DNA of 11,754 bases. Source: CAG-826 sp964546565 (lineage in GTDB: Bacteria; Bacillota_I; Bacilli_A; RFN20; CAG-826). Under the pieces are notes generated by a model, which saw only the letters and a list, made by a program, of their open reading frames with translations, did not search any database and was not told the origin of the DNA. The position numbers were made by a program, and so were the translations under genes. This document shows positions 7,008-11,754 of the stretch, in pieces (the stretch's first letter is position 1; each line of letters starts with the position of its first letter). The DNA lies in the NCBI GenBank assembly GCA_964546565.1, contig CAZJKC010000048.1:1-11754 (forward strand), written 5' to 3'.

Positions 7008-7358
7008 ATGAAAGACGAAAAAATTCCGTTTGATTTATTAGAAAAAAAGGCGTTAAAAATTAAAAACTTATATATTAAGGCATTAATATATAGAAATTTA
7101 TCAATTGATGGAGAAAAATATGAAATTTGTTACGTCAGCGAATTGGGACATAAATATAAAATGTCTCCCGAAAATTTTATTCAATCAGTCAATATAGCGG
7201 TTGAATCGATGCCACATGATTTGCAAATAATGATTAAAAAAGAACTTCTTGAGAAGAAAAACAATCATAATTATTGGTATTTTGATACACTATCGCGCAG
7301 CACTTTTTATCGTCACCGTAAAAAAGCCTATCGGCAATTTGTTGAATTTTTTGAATAG
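7008..7358 (+). CDS. Small basic protein, possible DNA-binding regulator
   Basis: Protein of 116 residues that I cannot assign to a named family. It is charged, with no membrane segment or signal peptide. The C-terminal DTLSRSTFYRHRKKAYRQFVEFF (about 93-115) resembles the recognition-helix region of ArpU/RinA-like or sigma region 4-like helix-turn-helix proteins, in which a serine-rich turn precedes a Tyr/Arg/Lys-rich helix. This similarity is by eye only. AAGGAGG (6994-7000), 7 bases before the ATG, is a near-perfect ribosome binding site. It is the first gene of the envelope operon, with 2 bases to the next gene, so a role in controlling that operon is possible. Confidence 0.7.
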   Translation: MKDEKIPFDLLEKKALKIKNLYIKALIYRNLSIDGEKYEICYVSELGHKYKMSPENFIQSVNIAVESMPHDLQIMIKKELLEKKNNHNYWYFDTLSRSTFYRHRKKAYRQFVEFFE

Positions 7359-7360
7359 AT

Positions 7361-8335
7361 ATGAAGAACTATTTAATAAGCTGTTTAGTGCTCGCTAGTG
7401 CTGCTTTTGATATTACACCAGCCAAACCTTTAGTGTATTATTCTGATATTTTATTAACCCCTCTTGTTGAAGGAATATATGAAATAGATTTTGTGTTTCA
7501 TGCGCCTCTTGCTTATAGCGAAAAGTATACAAGTTTAACTTGTTTTTTAGATGGTAAGAAAGTTGATCATTTGGCGTGCTTTCCAGGGATGACGTATAAA
7601 GATAAGTTTACTTTTGAAGTTAATAATGAATTAGAAGAAGGTAAGCATGTTATTGGCTTACAAGCTAGTTCAAGTGCTTTTTCTTTTACTAAAGAAATAA
7701 TTGTAAATACACCACGCAAAGAAGAATATGTTATTAATGATATTTTAGATGGTAATAAAACATTAATTGTTGAGGATACTAAAGTTGGCTTTGATAGTAA
7801 TGGCGATTATTTAAGCGTTAACGAAAAGTATGATTTTTTATTTGAAACAAAGATTCTATCTTTGTCTGTTTTCGAAATTGATTTTTCATCGATTATTTTA
7901 CAAACTGATGAAGACATTGCTAATAAAGAAGTCGCAATTTTGATATATGGAACCATGGATGATTTTCCTCGCTTACAATTTGATGAAGATCTTGGTGGGT
8001 ATTTGTTTAATGCTCACATTATTAATAATAATAATTATTATCAAGTACAACTAGATGAAGTATTTTATGTTGATTATGATACCTATATGATTTCACGTTC
8101 TCCTGGTGATTATTTTTATGAAACAAGTCACTTGTATTTTAGTAAGTTATTAAGAAAAAGAGATGATAATTTGCAATATAAAATAGTTTTTAAAAATTTT
8201 GGGCAACATCAAATTACCCTTGTTTATGAAGGCGAATATCAATTTTTAAAAGAACCATATGGAGACAATGGTCTAATTGATTTAGAAGAAAAAGATATTG
8301 ATGGGCGATTAAATGAGGAGTGGAAAGAATGGTAA
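7361..8335 (+). CDS. Predicted secreted protein of unknown function
   Basis: Protein of 324 residues with a short signal peptide: K2, hydrophobic core LISCLVLASAA (5-15), and probable cleavage near A14/A15. The rest is acidic and rich in aromatic residues and beta-strand patterns. One Ig-like stretch (about 30-115) holds IDFVFHAPL and FLDGKKVDHL and ends in ELEEGKHVIGLQA. A second part (about 120-305) holds LSVFEIDFSSIIL and the repeat-like ending QYKIVFKNFGQHQITLVYEGEY. No C-terminal anchor or enzyme motif is visible. A surface or filament-associated role is inferred from export and the neighbouring genes. No clear ribosome binding site precedes the ATG, 2 bases after the previous stop, so translation probably depends on coupling. 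The end overlaps the next gene by 7 bases. Confidence 0.72.
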   Translation: MKNYLISCLVLASAAFDITPAKPLVYYSDILLTPLVEGIYEIDFVFHAPLAYSEKYTSLTCFLDGKKVDHLACFPGMTYKDKFTFEVNNELEEGKHVIGLQASSSAFSFTKEIIVNTPRKEEYVINDILDGNKTLIVEDTKVGFDSNGDYLSVNEKYDFLFETKILSLSVFEIDFSSIILQTDEDIANKEVAILIYGTMDDFPRLQFDEDLGGYLFNAHIINNNNYYQVQLDEVFYVDYDTYMISRSPGDYFYETSHLYFSKLLRKRDDNLQYKIVFKNFGQHQITLVYEGEYQFLKEPYGDNGLIDLEEKDIDGRLNEEWKEW

Positions 8336-8709
8336 AACTTTTTTTAATCATAATGGTTAGTTTTTTTGGCATTTTACAATCATCTTTTTTGAAAAAAAAT
8401 GAAATGAATAAATATGAAACAAGTTTTCAAACAGTGGCAAAATACTCAGCTTATCATGCTCTTATTGTACAAGAAGAAGAAGAGACATTAATGTATTTTA
8501 ATCAAGAAAAAGTACTTCTATATTTTCATCAAGGTTGGAATAAGATTGAATCAATATCACCACAGTTTATAAGTGTAGTGACCTTTAATTCTTTGAATAA
8601 TTATGAAGAAAAAAACAATCCTGATGGTGTGGAAATTAAAATTAAAATGAAGGGATTATTTGGCGAATATGAATATGGTACAAGATATATCATTAAAGGA
8701 GGCTTTTAA
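8329..8709 (+). CDS. Single-helix protein resembling a TadE-type pseudopilin
   Basis: Protein of 126 residues with one N-terminal membrane segment (VKLFLIIMVSFFGILQSSFL, 2-21), then a helical stretch (NEMNKYETSFQTVAKYSAYHALIVQEEEE) and a beta-rich end (PQFISVVTFNSLN, GVEIKIKMKGLFGEYEYGTRYII). This shape, a helix continuing out of the membrane and then a small beta domain, is that of TadE-like minor pilins, but sequence identity is too low to assign. AGGAG (8316-8320) is 8 bases before the ATG at 8329; the GTG at 8320 overlaps the binding site and is rejected. It overlaps the previous gene by 7 bases and abuts the next. Confidence 0.65.
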   Translation: MVKLFLIIMVSFFGILQSSFLKKNEMNKYETSFQTVAKYSAYHALIVQEEEETLMYFNQEKVLLYFHQGWNKIESISPQFISVVTFNSLNNYEEKNNPDGVEIKIKMKGLFGEYEYGTRYIIKGGF

Positions 8710-9339
8710 ATGAAAAGAATTAATAATTATTTCATTATTGTTGTTTATGGGCTATTTTGTTGGCTTTTTACAAATAATCTTATTCTCGTTTTAGCGTTTG
8801 TTATTCTTTTATTGTGTGATATGCTTTTTTATATTTCGAAAAAAGAAAAGGAATATGAAACTAAAAAAGAAAGAACAAAAAGATATTATGAATTATGTTC
8901 AAATTATTTGTTTGATGAAAAAAAGCCGACAATAGATGATGATAATCGTGAAATATTTTTAGAAAATAATTATGAAGATATTAATTTAATATGGCACAAC
9001 AACTTTTATAAAAAAATAGAAAATCGTCAAAATGATCCTAAAAAAACATCAAAAACGAAGCTTATCAGTGATATACGAATTGCTTATTGGGATTATTTGA
9101 TAAATTGTGAAAAACGAAAAGAACAAGGAATAGCAACTCGTAAACGGATGAAGATAGATGTGTTAATTAGTCTTTCATTAATGATCGCTATTGCCGTATC
9201 TTTTAAAACGTTATTTACTTCTTTTAATAATGAAATATTTACTTTAATTAAATTAATTATTCTTATTTTTATCAGCGGTTTTATTCATGCTTTATTTATC
9301 AAGGAGATTAATTATGAAGAAGAATACTTTAAAATTTGA
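8710..9339 (+). CDS. Membrane protein with TadB/TadC-like topology
   Basis: Protein of 209 residues, not recognised by sequence. Two N-terminal membrane segments (about 7-20 and 24-42) and two C-terminal ones (about 151-169 and 176-197) flank a charged, helical domain of about 105 residues (44-149) that is presumably cytoplasmic. TadB/TadC and other type II secretion F-domain platform proteins have this plan but are larger (about 300), so this would be a reduced version; the link is inference. AAAGGAGG (8695-8702) is 7 bases before the ATG. The gene ends with TGA, which shows that TGA is a stop here, and overlaps the next gene by 26 bases. Confidence 0.65.
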   Translation: MKRINNYFIIVVYGLFCWLFTNNLILVLAFVILLLCDMLFYISKKEKEYETKKERTKRYYELCSNYLFDEKKPTIDDDNREIFLENNYEDINLIWHNNFYKKIENRQNDPKKTSKTKLISDIRIAYWDYLINCEKRKEQGIATRKRMKIDVLISLSLMIAIAVSFKTLFTSFNNEIFTLIKLIILIFISGFIHALFIKEINYEEEYFKI

Positions 9340-9916
9340 TCAGAAAAAAAGTTTTATTATTGTTATTATTTTATTATCTTGTTTAGCAGAAGTGTTTTTA
9401 TATAAAAATGGATATGATCAAAATTATCAATATGTTCTTTTAATTTTTATTGTTATCTGTCTTGTTATGCTTTTTATAAAAGATAGTGATAAAGAAAAAG
9501 GACATGAAGAATCAATAATTGATGAAACACAGTGGGTTCAATTCTTTCAAGAAGTTCATGATAAAAATATTAAAACAATTGACACTTTATTGTCTTTAGA
9601 AATGCCGATTGAAATGCGAGTTCTTCTTGAAAATAAAGACAGTCAATGTCAAGATTTTCTAAAACTGGTAGAAGATCAATCGATATATATTAAAACAGCA
9701 ATCGAAGGATTATATGCTCAATTAAAAAATAATAGTTATCGTGAATGGGAATATTCATATCAAAAGCTTAATGAATATTTACAAGATAAAAAGCAAGAGA
9801 GTATAGAAAAAAACTATCATAGACTTTCTTTGACTTTAAAAACCATCTTTATGCTTTTTGTGATGCTGTTAGCCGTTATGTTTATTTTGTACTTTATGGA
9901 GCAAATGAATGGCTAA
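9314..9916 (+). CDS. Second membrane protein of the envelope operon, TadB/TadC-like topology
   Basis: Protein of 200 residues with membrane segments at about 13-30, 38-55 and 174-195, and a charged helical middle domain (57-170). Size and plan match the preceding gene, suggesting a pair of platform subunits as in TadB/TadC, although I see no direct sequence identity between them. AAGGAG (9301-9306) is 7 bases before the ATG at 9314. An in-frame ATG at 9287 has no ribosome binding site and lies deeper inside the previous gene. It overlaps the previous gene by 26 bases and the next by 8 bases, which implies translational coupling and stoichiometric expression. Confidence 0.65.
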   Translation: MKKNTLKFDQKKSFIIVIILLSCLAEVFLYKNGYDQNYQYVLLIFIVICLVMLFIKDSDKEKGHEESIIDETQWVQFFQEVHDKNIKTIDTLLSLEMPIEMRVLLENKDSQCQDFLKLVEDQSIYIKTAIEGLYAQLKNNSYREWEYSYQKLNEYLQDKKQESIEKNYHRLSLTLKTIFMLFVMLLAVMFILYFMEQMNG

Positions 9917-10238
9917 AAAAAAGTATTTTGAAATTATATTATCGTTAATTATGATATTTTTATCAAATTTATTTGATGCATATTGTATTCAAAAAGAAAA
10001 GCAAAATCTTTATACGCTATCAGAAAGTATTAATAACTTTTTAGCGGTTAATCATGGAATTAGTGAAAATGAAATTGATAATATCGAAAGGAATTTTGCG
10101 ATACATTTTGATATATTAACAAATGATAATCAAGATATTTGTACTTATCAGTTGTGTAAAGATTATCATGGTTTATCTTTGTTTTATTTGAATTACCAAA
10201 TAAAAGTTGAAATTAAAACATGGCTCTATTATTTGTAA
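9909..10238 (+). CDS. Small pseudopilin-like membrane protein
   Basis: Protein of 109 residues with one N-terminal membrane segment (about 7-23, FEIILSLIMIFLSNLFD). Then comes a helix with LYTLSESINNFLAVNHGISENEIDNIERNF and a short beta-rich end. The pattern of helix, xHGIS-type turn, second helix and beta strands resembles TadE-like/DUF4320 pseudopilins of Tad and conjugative operons; this is inference from shape. The protein stops soon after a strand (YQIKVEIKTWLYYL), so it may be shortened. GGAG (9898-9901) is 7 bases before the ATG. It overlaps the previous gene by 8 bases and is the last gene of the operon; no convincing terminator follows. Confidence 0.62.
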   Translation: MAKKKYFEIILSLIMIFLSNLFDAYCIQKEKQNLYTLSESINNFLAVNHGISENEIDNIERNFAIHFDILTNDNQDICTYQLCKDYHGLSLFYLNYQIKVEIKTWLYYL

Positions 10239-10291
10239 TACGTTCATGTTTCTTTGTCGAAAAAAATATAGTTTATTTTGGTAAAGATTAT

Positions 10292-10300
10292 TGCTATAAT
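10292..10300 (+). promoter_or_regulatory. Extended -10 promoter of the acyl carrier protein gene
   Basis: TGCTATAAT is a perfect extended -10 element, and transcription would start near 10305-10307. The -35 region (TTTATT, 10272-10277) is poor, as is common with extended -10 promoters. It leaves an untranslated leader of about 145 bases before the ATG at 10453. Confidence 0.6.
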
Positions 10301-10303
10301 GTA

Positions 10304-10397
10304 CACATAAGCAAGTAAAACACCTTGTTTATGTGATAATGTATTTTGATTTTTTGAGAACAATCGAAGTATATTTACAACATAAATAGTTCTCAAA
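10304..10397 (+). promoter_or_regulatory. Structured leader upstream of the acyl carrier protein gene
   Basis: Two inverted repeats occupy the 214-base gap. CACATAAGCAAG (10304-10315) pairs with CTTGTTTATGTG (10324-10335) with one G-U pair and an 8-base loop. TTTGAGAAC (10353-10361) pairs perfectly with GTTCTCAAA (10389-10397) across 27 bases. Between them lies a T-rich stretch (10344-10355). The first could be an operator at the start site, an RNA hairpin, or a weak terminator for the preceding operon. I recognise no known riboswitch. Confidence 0.4.
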
Positions 10398-10452
10398 GAA
10401 AGGAAAGTTATTAAATCGCGATGATGATTTATAACATTAAGGAAGCATATTA

Positions 10453-10680
10453 ATGGATATTGAAAAAAAATTATTAGAAGTATTTTCTAAAAAAGTCTCT
10501 GGAGTAGAAGTCTCTATGGATTCTTCACTTGAAAGTTTAAAACTTGATTCTTTAGACAAAATTGATTTACTTTACGAAATTGAAGATGTATTTGGAATTG
10601 AATTTACCGATGAAGAAATGCAATCTTTTAACAAAGTAGGAGACTTATTAGAATTAATTTCAACAAAAGTTAAAAAATAA
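10453..10680 (+). CDS. acpP: Acyl carrier protein
   Basis: Small acidic carrier protein of 75 residues that holds growing acyl chains on a 4'-phosphopantetheine arm in fatty acid or related synthesis. The attachment serine is S33 in LDSLD (31-35), followed by helix II, KIDLLYEIEDVFGIEFTDEEM, which is the typical acidic ACP recognition helix. Length and fold order fit bacterial AcpP. No fab or pls genes are nearby, so whether this is the housekeeping ACP or a dedicated one cannot be decided here. AAGGAAG (10439-10445) precedes the ATG by 7 bases. No terminator separates it from the tRNA genes downstream. Confidence 0.93.
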   Translation: MDIEKKLLEVFSKKVSGVEVSMDSSLESLKLDSLDKIDLLYEIEDVFGIEFTDEEMQSFNKVGDLLELISTKVKK

Positions 10681-10691
10681 TTCTAAAACTC

Positions 10692-10722
10692 TTGCAAATT
10701 AAATAATTGTATGATATCATAC
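10692..10722 (+). promoter_or_regulatory. tRNA operon promoter with 14-bp palindrome
   Basis: TTGCAA (10692-10697) and TATCAT (10715-10720) are spaced by exactly 17 bases, the best promoter pair in the window. The -10 box lies inside the perfect palindrome GTATGATATCATAC (10709-10722). Transcription would start near 10727, about 24 bases before the tRNA. Confidence 0.65.
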
Positions 10723-10724
10723 TG

Positions 10725-10745
10725 CTTGCGTTGACCATACGCAAG
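10725..10745 (+). other. Hairpin in the 5' leader of the tRNA transcript
   Basis: CTTGCGT (10725-10731) and ACGCAAG (10739-10745) are perfect 7-base arms with a 7-base loop, ending 5 bases before the tRNA-Asn acceptor stem. It lies at the predicted transcription start and may be part of the precursor removed by RNase P. Confidence 0.45.
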
Positions 10746-10750
10746 TAAAT

Positions 10751-10826
10751 GCCTACCTAGCTCAGTCGGTAGAGCAATCGGCTGTTAACCGATCGGTCGT
10801 AGGTTCGAGTCCTACGGTAGGCGCCA
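10751..10826 (+). tRNA. trnN: tRNA-Asn(GUU)
   Basis: Complete cloverleaf of 76 bases. The acceptor stem GCCTACC (10751-10757) pairs with GGTAGGC (10816-10822), followed by discriminator G and an encoded CCA (10824-10826). The anticodon arm ATCGG/CCGAT encloses loop CTGTTAA with anticodon GTT at 10784-10786. The T arm carries GGTTCGAGTCC. It is first in a two-tRNA transcript, 6 bases before tRNA-Glu. Confidence 0.97.
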
Positions 10827-10832
10827 TTAATT

Positions 10833-10909
10833 GGCCCGTTGGAGAAGAGGCTTAACTCACATGCCTTTCACGCATGCATTCATGGGTTCGAATCCCGTAC
10901 GGGTCACCA
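10833..10909 (+). tRNA. trnE: tRNA-Glu(UUC)
   Basis: Complete cloverleaf of 77 bases. The acceptor stem GGCCCGT (10833-10839) pairs with ACGGGTC (10899-10905) with one G-U pair; discriminator A and encoded CCA (10907-10909) follow. The anticodon stem CATGC/GCATG encloses CTTTCAC with anticodon TTC at 10867-10869. The T arm GGGTTCGAATCCC is canonical. Its 3' end is next to recombinase debris, so it may be the insertion site of an integrative element. Confidence 0.96.
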
Positions 10910-10920
10910 ACGTTCAAATT

Positions 10921-10944
10921 ACCGCAAAAAACGCGGTTTTTTTT
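10921..10944 (+). terminator. Terminator of the tRNA operon
   Basis: ACCGC (10921-10925) and GCGGT (10933-10937) form a 5-bp GC-rich stem with a 7-base A-rich loop, followed by an eight-base T-run (10937-10944). Confidence 0.85.
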
Positions 10945-11004
10945 AATTTTGATACAATTTTGATACAATTTTGATACAAAATTGATACAATTTTTTTGTA
11001 TCAA
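10945..11004. repeat. Four tandem 11-bp TTGATAC repeats and an inverted copy
   Basis: AATTTTGATAC occurs three times head to tail (10945-10955, 10956-10966, 10967-10977). A fourth unit, AAAATTGATAC (10978-10988), differs at two bases. The inverted copy TTGTATCAA (10996-11004) pairs with TTGATACAA (10982-10990) around five T. On the - strand this hairpin follows the recombinase stop codon and is trailed by T-runs, so it may be that gene's terminator. The 11-bp periodicity could also reflect protein binding on one face of the helix, such as integrase arm-type sites. Confidence 0.8.
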
Positions 11005-11094
11005 GATGGAAAAAAGTCGATGAGTTTTAGCTTTCTCGATGGAATTAAATGAGCATATACTTTTAATGTTACACTTGTATCAGAATGGCCCAAC
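11001..11094 (-). pseudogene. C-terminal fragment of a tyrosine recombinase (integrase), cut by IS66
   Basis: The - strand from 11093 to 11001 encodes 30 residues beginning LGHSDTSVTLKVYAHLI and ending DFFPS before a TGA stop. This is the C-terminal end of phage/ICE-type tyrosine integrases. The His of LGH is a catalytic-site residue, and the Tyr of VYAH (codon at 11055-11057) is the DNA-cleaving nucleophile. The reading frame meets the IS66 end at 11095, so the upstream part must lie beyond the insertion or be lost. The stop is 92 bases from tRNA-Glu, a common integration target. The fragment cannot make an active enzyme. Confidence 0.85.
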
Positions 11095-11754
11095 GTAAGC
11101 GTCAAATATTTCCATAGTAAAACTATAACTTGATTTTCCAAGGCAAAAGCATTTCTAATTCTGCTTCTGTCGAATCAGGTTCAATTCTATCAATAAGAGT
11201 TTTTAAATATAATTTGGCATTTAATCCATTAGCAATCGCAGTTTGAAGAATAGAGAATATTATTACCGATGATTCAGCACCATTTGATGTATTAGAGAAT
11301 AAGAAGTTTTTTCTTGCTATAACAAAAGGTTTAACTCCTCTTTCCGCAGAGTTATTGCTTAATTCTAATTGCCCGTTATTTAATATTTCTAAAAATGATT
11401 CTTTCCTTTGAAGAACGTAATTAATCGCTTTTTCTAATCTTGATCCTTTTTGAGGATTAGCATTCTCCATTAATTCTATCACTTTGTCTAAATGCTTTTT
11501 AAATTCCCCATTATTTCTCCTTTCTTTGATTTCACTTGCAATCATTTTATTTTGCCTATATTCTCTTTCTAAGCTAAACATTTTATCAATCTCATTAACT
11601 ATTTTTTGAGATATTGATTCAGTCTTTAATTCTTGTGGAAGAGAATCTAGTATTTCAATGAAATTTCTTCTTGCATGTACCCAACAGTATGAATTAATGA
11701 CATTAGGTATATCATTGTATCCTGAGTAGCAATCGGATATTAGATAACCGGAGT
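11095..11754 (-). mobile_element. IS66-family insertion sequence, partial
   Basis: The + strand at 11095-11103 reads GTAAGCGTC, matching the GTAA(GCG) start of IS66-family terminal inverted repeats. It lies 28 bases beyond the stop of an IS66 transposase gene reading toward it, the expected distance. IS66 elements duplicate 8 bp on insertion, so GGCCCAAC (11087-11094) should recur at the other end, outside the window. The element continues past 11754. Confidence 0.85.
11123..11754 (-). CDS. IS66 family transposase (TnpC), C-terminal part
   Basis: DDE transposase that moves the surrounding IS66 element; 210 codons are present, and the 5' part lies beyond the window. The frame is open from the window edge to the TAG at 11123-11125. 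An ATG at 11581 is internal and not the start. From the edge it reads GYLISDCYSGYNDIPNV, which holds a catalytic-block Asp as in the IS66 TDGYxGY motif, then CWVHARRNF. Further on, ELSNNSAERGVKPFVIARKNFLF holds the catalytic Glu in AER, and SILQTAIANGLNAKLYLKTLI is the family's end block (usually AKANGLnPyxYL). The common DNN before AER is SNN here. The final PWKIKL is short, as expected. Confidence 0.93.
   Translation of the reverse strand, partial: SGYLISDCYSGYNDIPNVINSYCWVHARRNFIEILDSLPQELKTESISQKIVNEIDKMFSLEREYRQNKMIASEIKERRNNGEFKKHLDKVIELMENANPQKGSRLEKAINYVLQRKESFLEILNNGQLELSNNSAERGVKPFVIARKNFLFSNTSNGAESSVIIFSILQTAIANGLNAKLYLKTLIDRIEPDSTEAELEMLLPWKIKL

Noticed and set aside
7361..7384. 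A lipobox (LISC) in the secreted protein
   Set aside because: The cysteine is residue 8, too close to the N-terminus for a lipoprotein signal peptide; an ordinary signal peptide fits better.
8320..8328. A GTG start for the first pseudopilin-like protein
   Set aside because: The GTG overlaps AGGAG, which is correctly spaced for the ATG at 8329.
9287..9313. An upstream ATG start for the second envelope membrane protein
   Set aside because: It has no ribosome binding site, whereas the ATG at 9314 has AAGGAG 7 bases upstream.
10220..10318. A 32-codon + strand ORF starting ATGGCT, overlapping the end of the last envelope gene
   Set aside because: It has no ribosome binding site, overlaps the extended -10 promoter of acpP, and matches nothing I recognise. 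A frameshifted extension of the pseudopilin-like protein is possible but unsupported.
10304..10335. A known fatty-acid regulator (FapR or FabT) operator before acpP
   Set aside because: The inverted repeat does not resemble the FapR or FabT box sequences as I remember them.
147..10680. Mycoplasma genetic code (TGA as Trp)
   Set aside because: Conserved proteins use TGG for Trp and need no TGA read-through, and the 8710-9339 gene and the recombinase fragment end in TGA.
10833..10909. An attachment-site repeat of the tRNA-Glu 3' end inside the window
   Set aside because: I found no second copy of the tRNA 3' end downstream; if attR exists it lies beyond 11754.
10945..11004. A CRISPR array
   Set aside because: The units are only 11 bp, directly abut with no spacers, and no cas gene is present.

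Overview
The window is AT-rich DNA from a low-GC Gram-positive bacterium. Likely a Bacilli/Erysipelotrichia relative or a Tenericutes lineage that keeps the standard code (Acholeplasma/Izemoplasma-like or an uncultured gut mollicute relative). Reasons: strong AAGGAGG-type ribosome binding sites, very AT-rich wobble positions, an ABC-F protein close to Bacillus YkpA, and an anaerobe-type NifU-like/GGGtGRT pair. TGA appears as a stop and Trp codons in conserved proteins are TGG, so the mycoplasma code is unlikely. This placement is inference from gene content.

Left part (1-4860). The terminator of an upstream gene is followed by a four-gene + strand operon: a retinol-dehydrogenase-like SDR oxidoreductase, a YkpA/YbiT-type ABC-F ATPase, a small three-helix membrane protein translated from a GTG codon at a hairpin, and a strongly diverged HflX-like GTPase. 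Its 3' end overlaps the end of a convergent guanylate kinase-like gene. The kinase gene has a TATAAT box that overlaps its first possible ATG, so the next ATG is the start.

Middle (4861-6842). A regulatory gap with a TTGATAC dyad precedes a two-gene operon, a cysteine-rich NifU/IscU-like protein and a GGGtGRT-family protein. It ends in a clear intrinsic terminator.

Envelope operon (6843-10238). Six tightly packed or overlapping genes: a small possibly DNA-binding protein, a secreted beta-rich protein, two short single-helix proteins shaped like TadE-type pseudopilins, and between those two, two membrane proteins with TadB/TadC-like topology. None has an obvious close named relative. I infer a reduced Tad/type IV filament-like module whose ATPase and prepilin peptidase are not in the window.

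Right part (10239-11754). An acyl carrier protein gene lies behind a structured leader, then tRNA-Asn(GUU), tRNA-Glu(UUC) and a terminator. Directly after the tRNAs lies a mobile-element scar: four tandem 11-bp repeats, the last 30 codons of a tyrosine recombinase on the - strand, and an IS66-family element whose GTAAGCG end cuts the recombinase just before its LGH motif. The IS66 transposase runs off the window. This suggests an integrated element at tRNA-Glu whose integrase was later broken by IS66.
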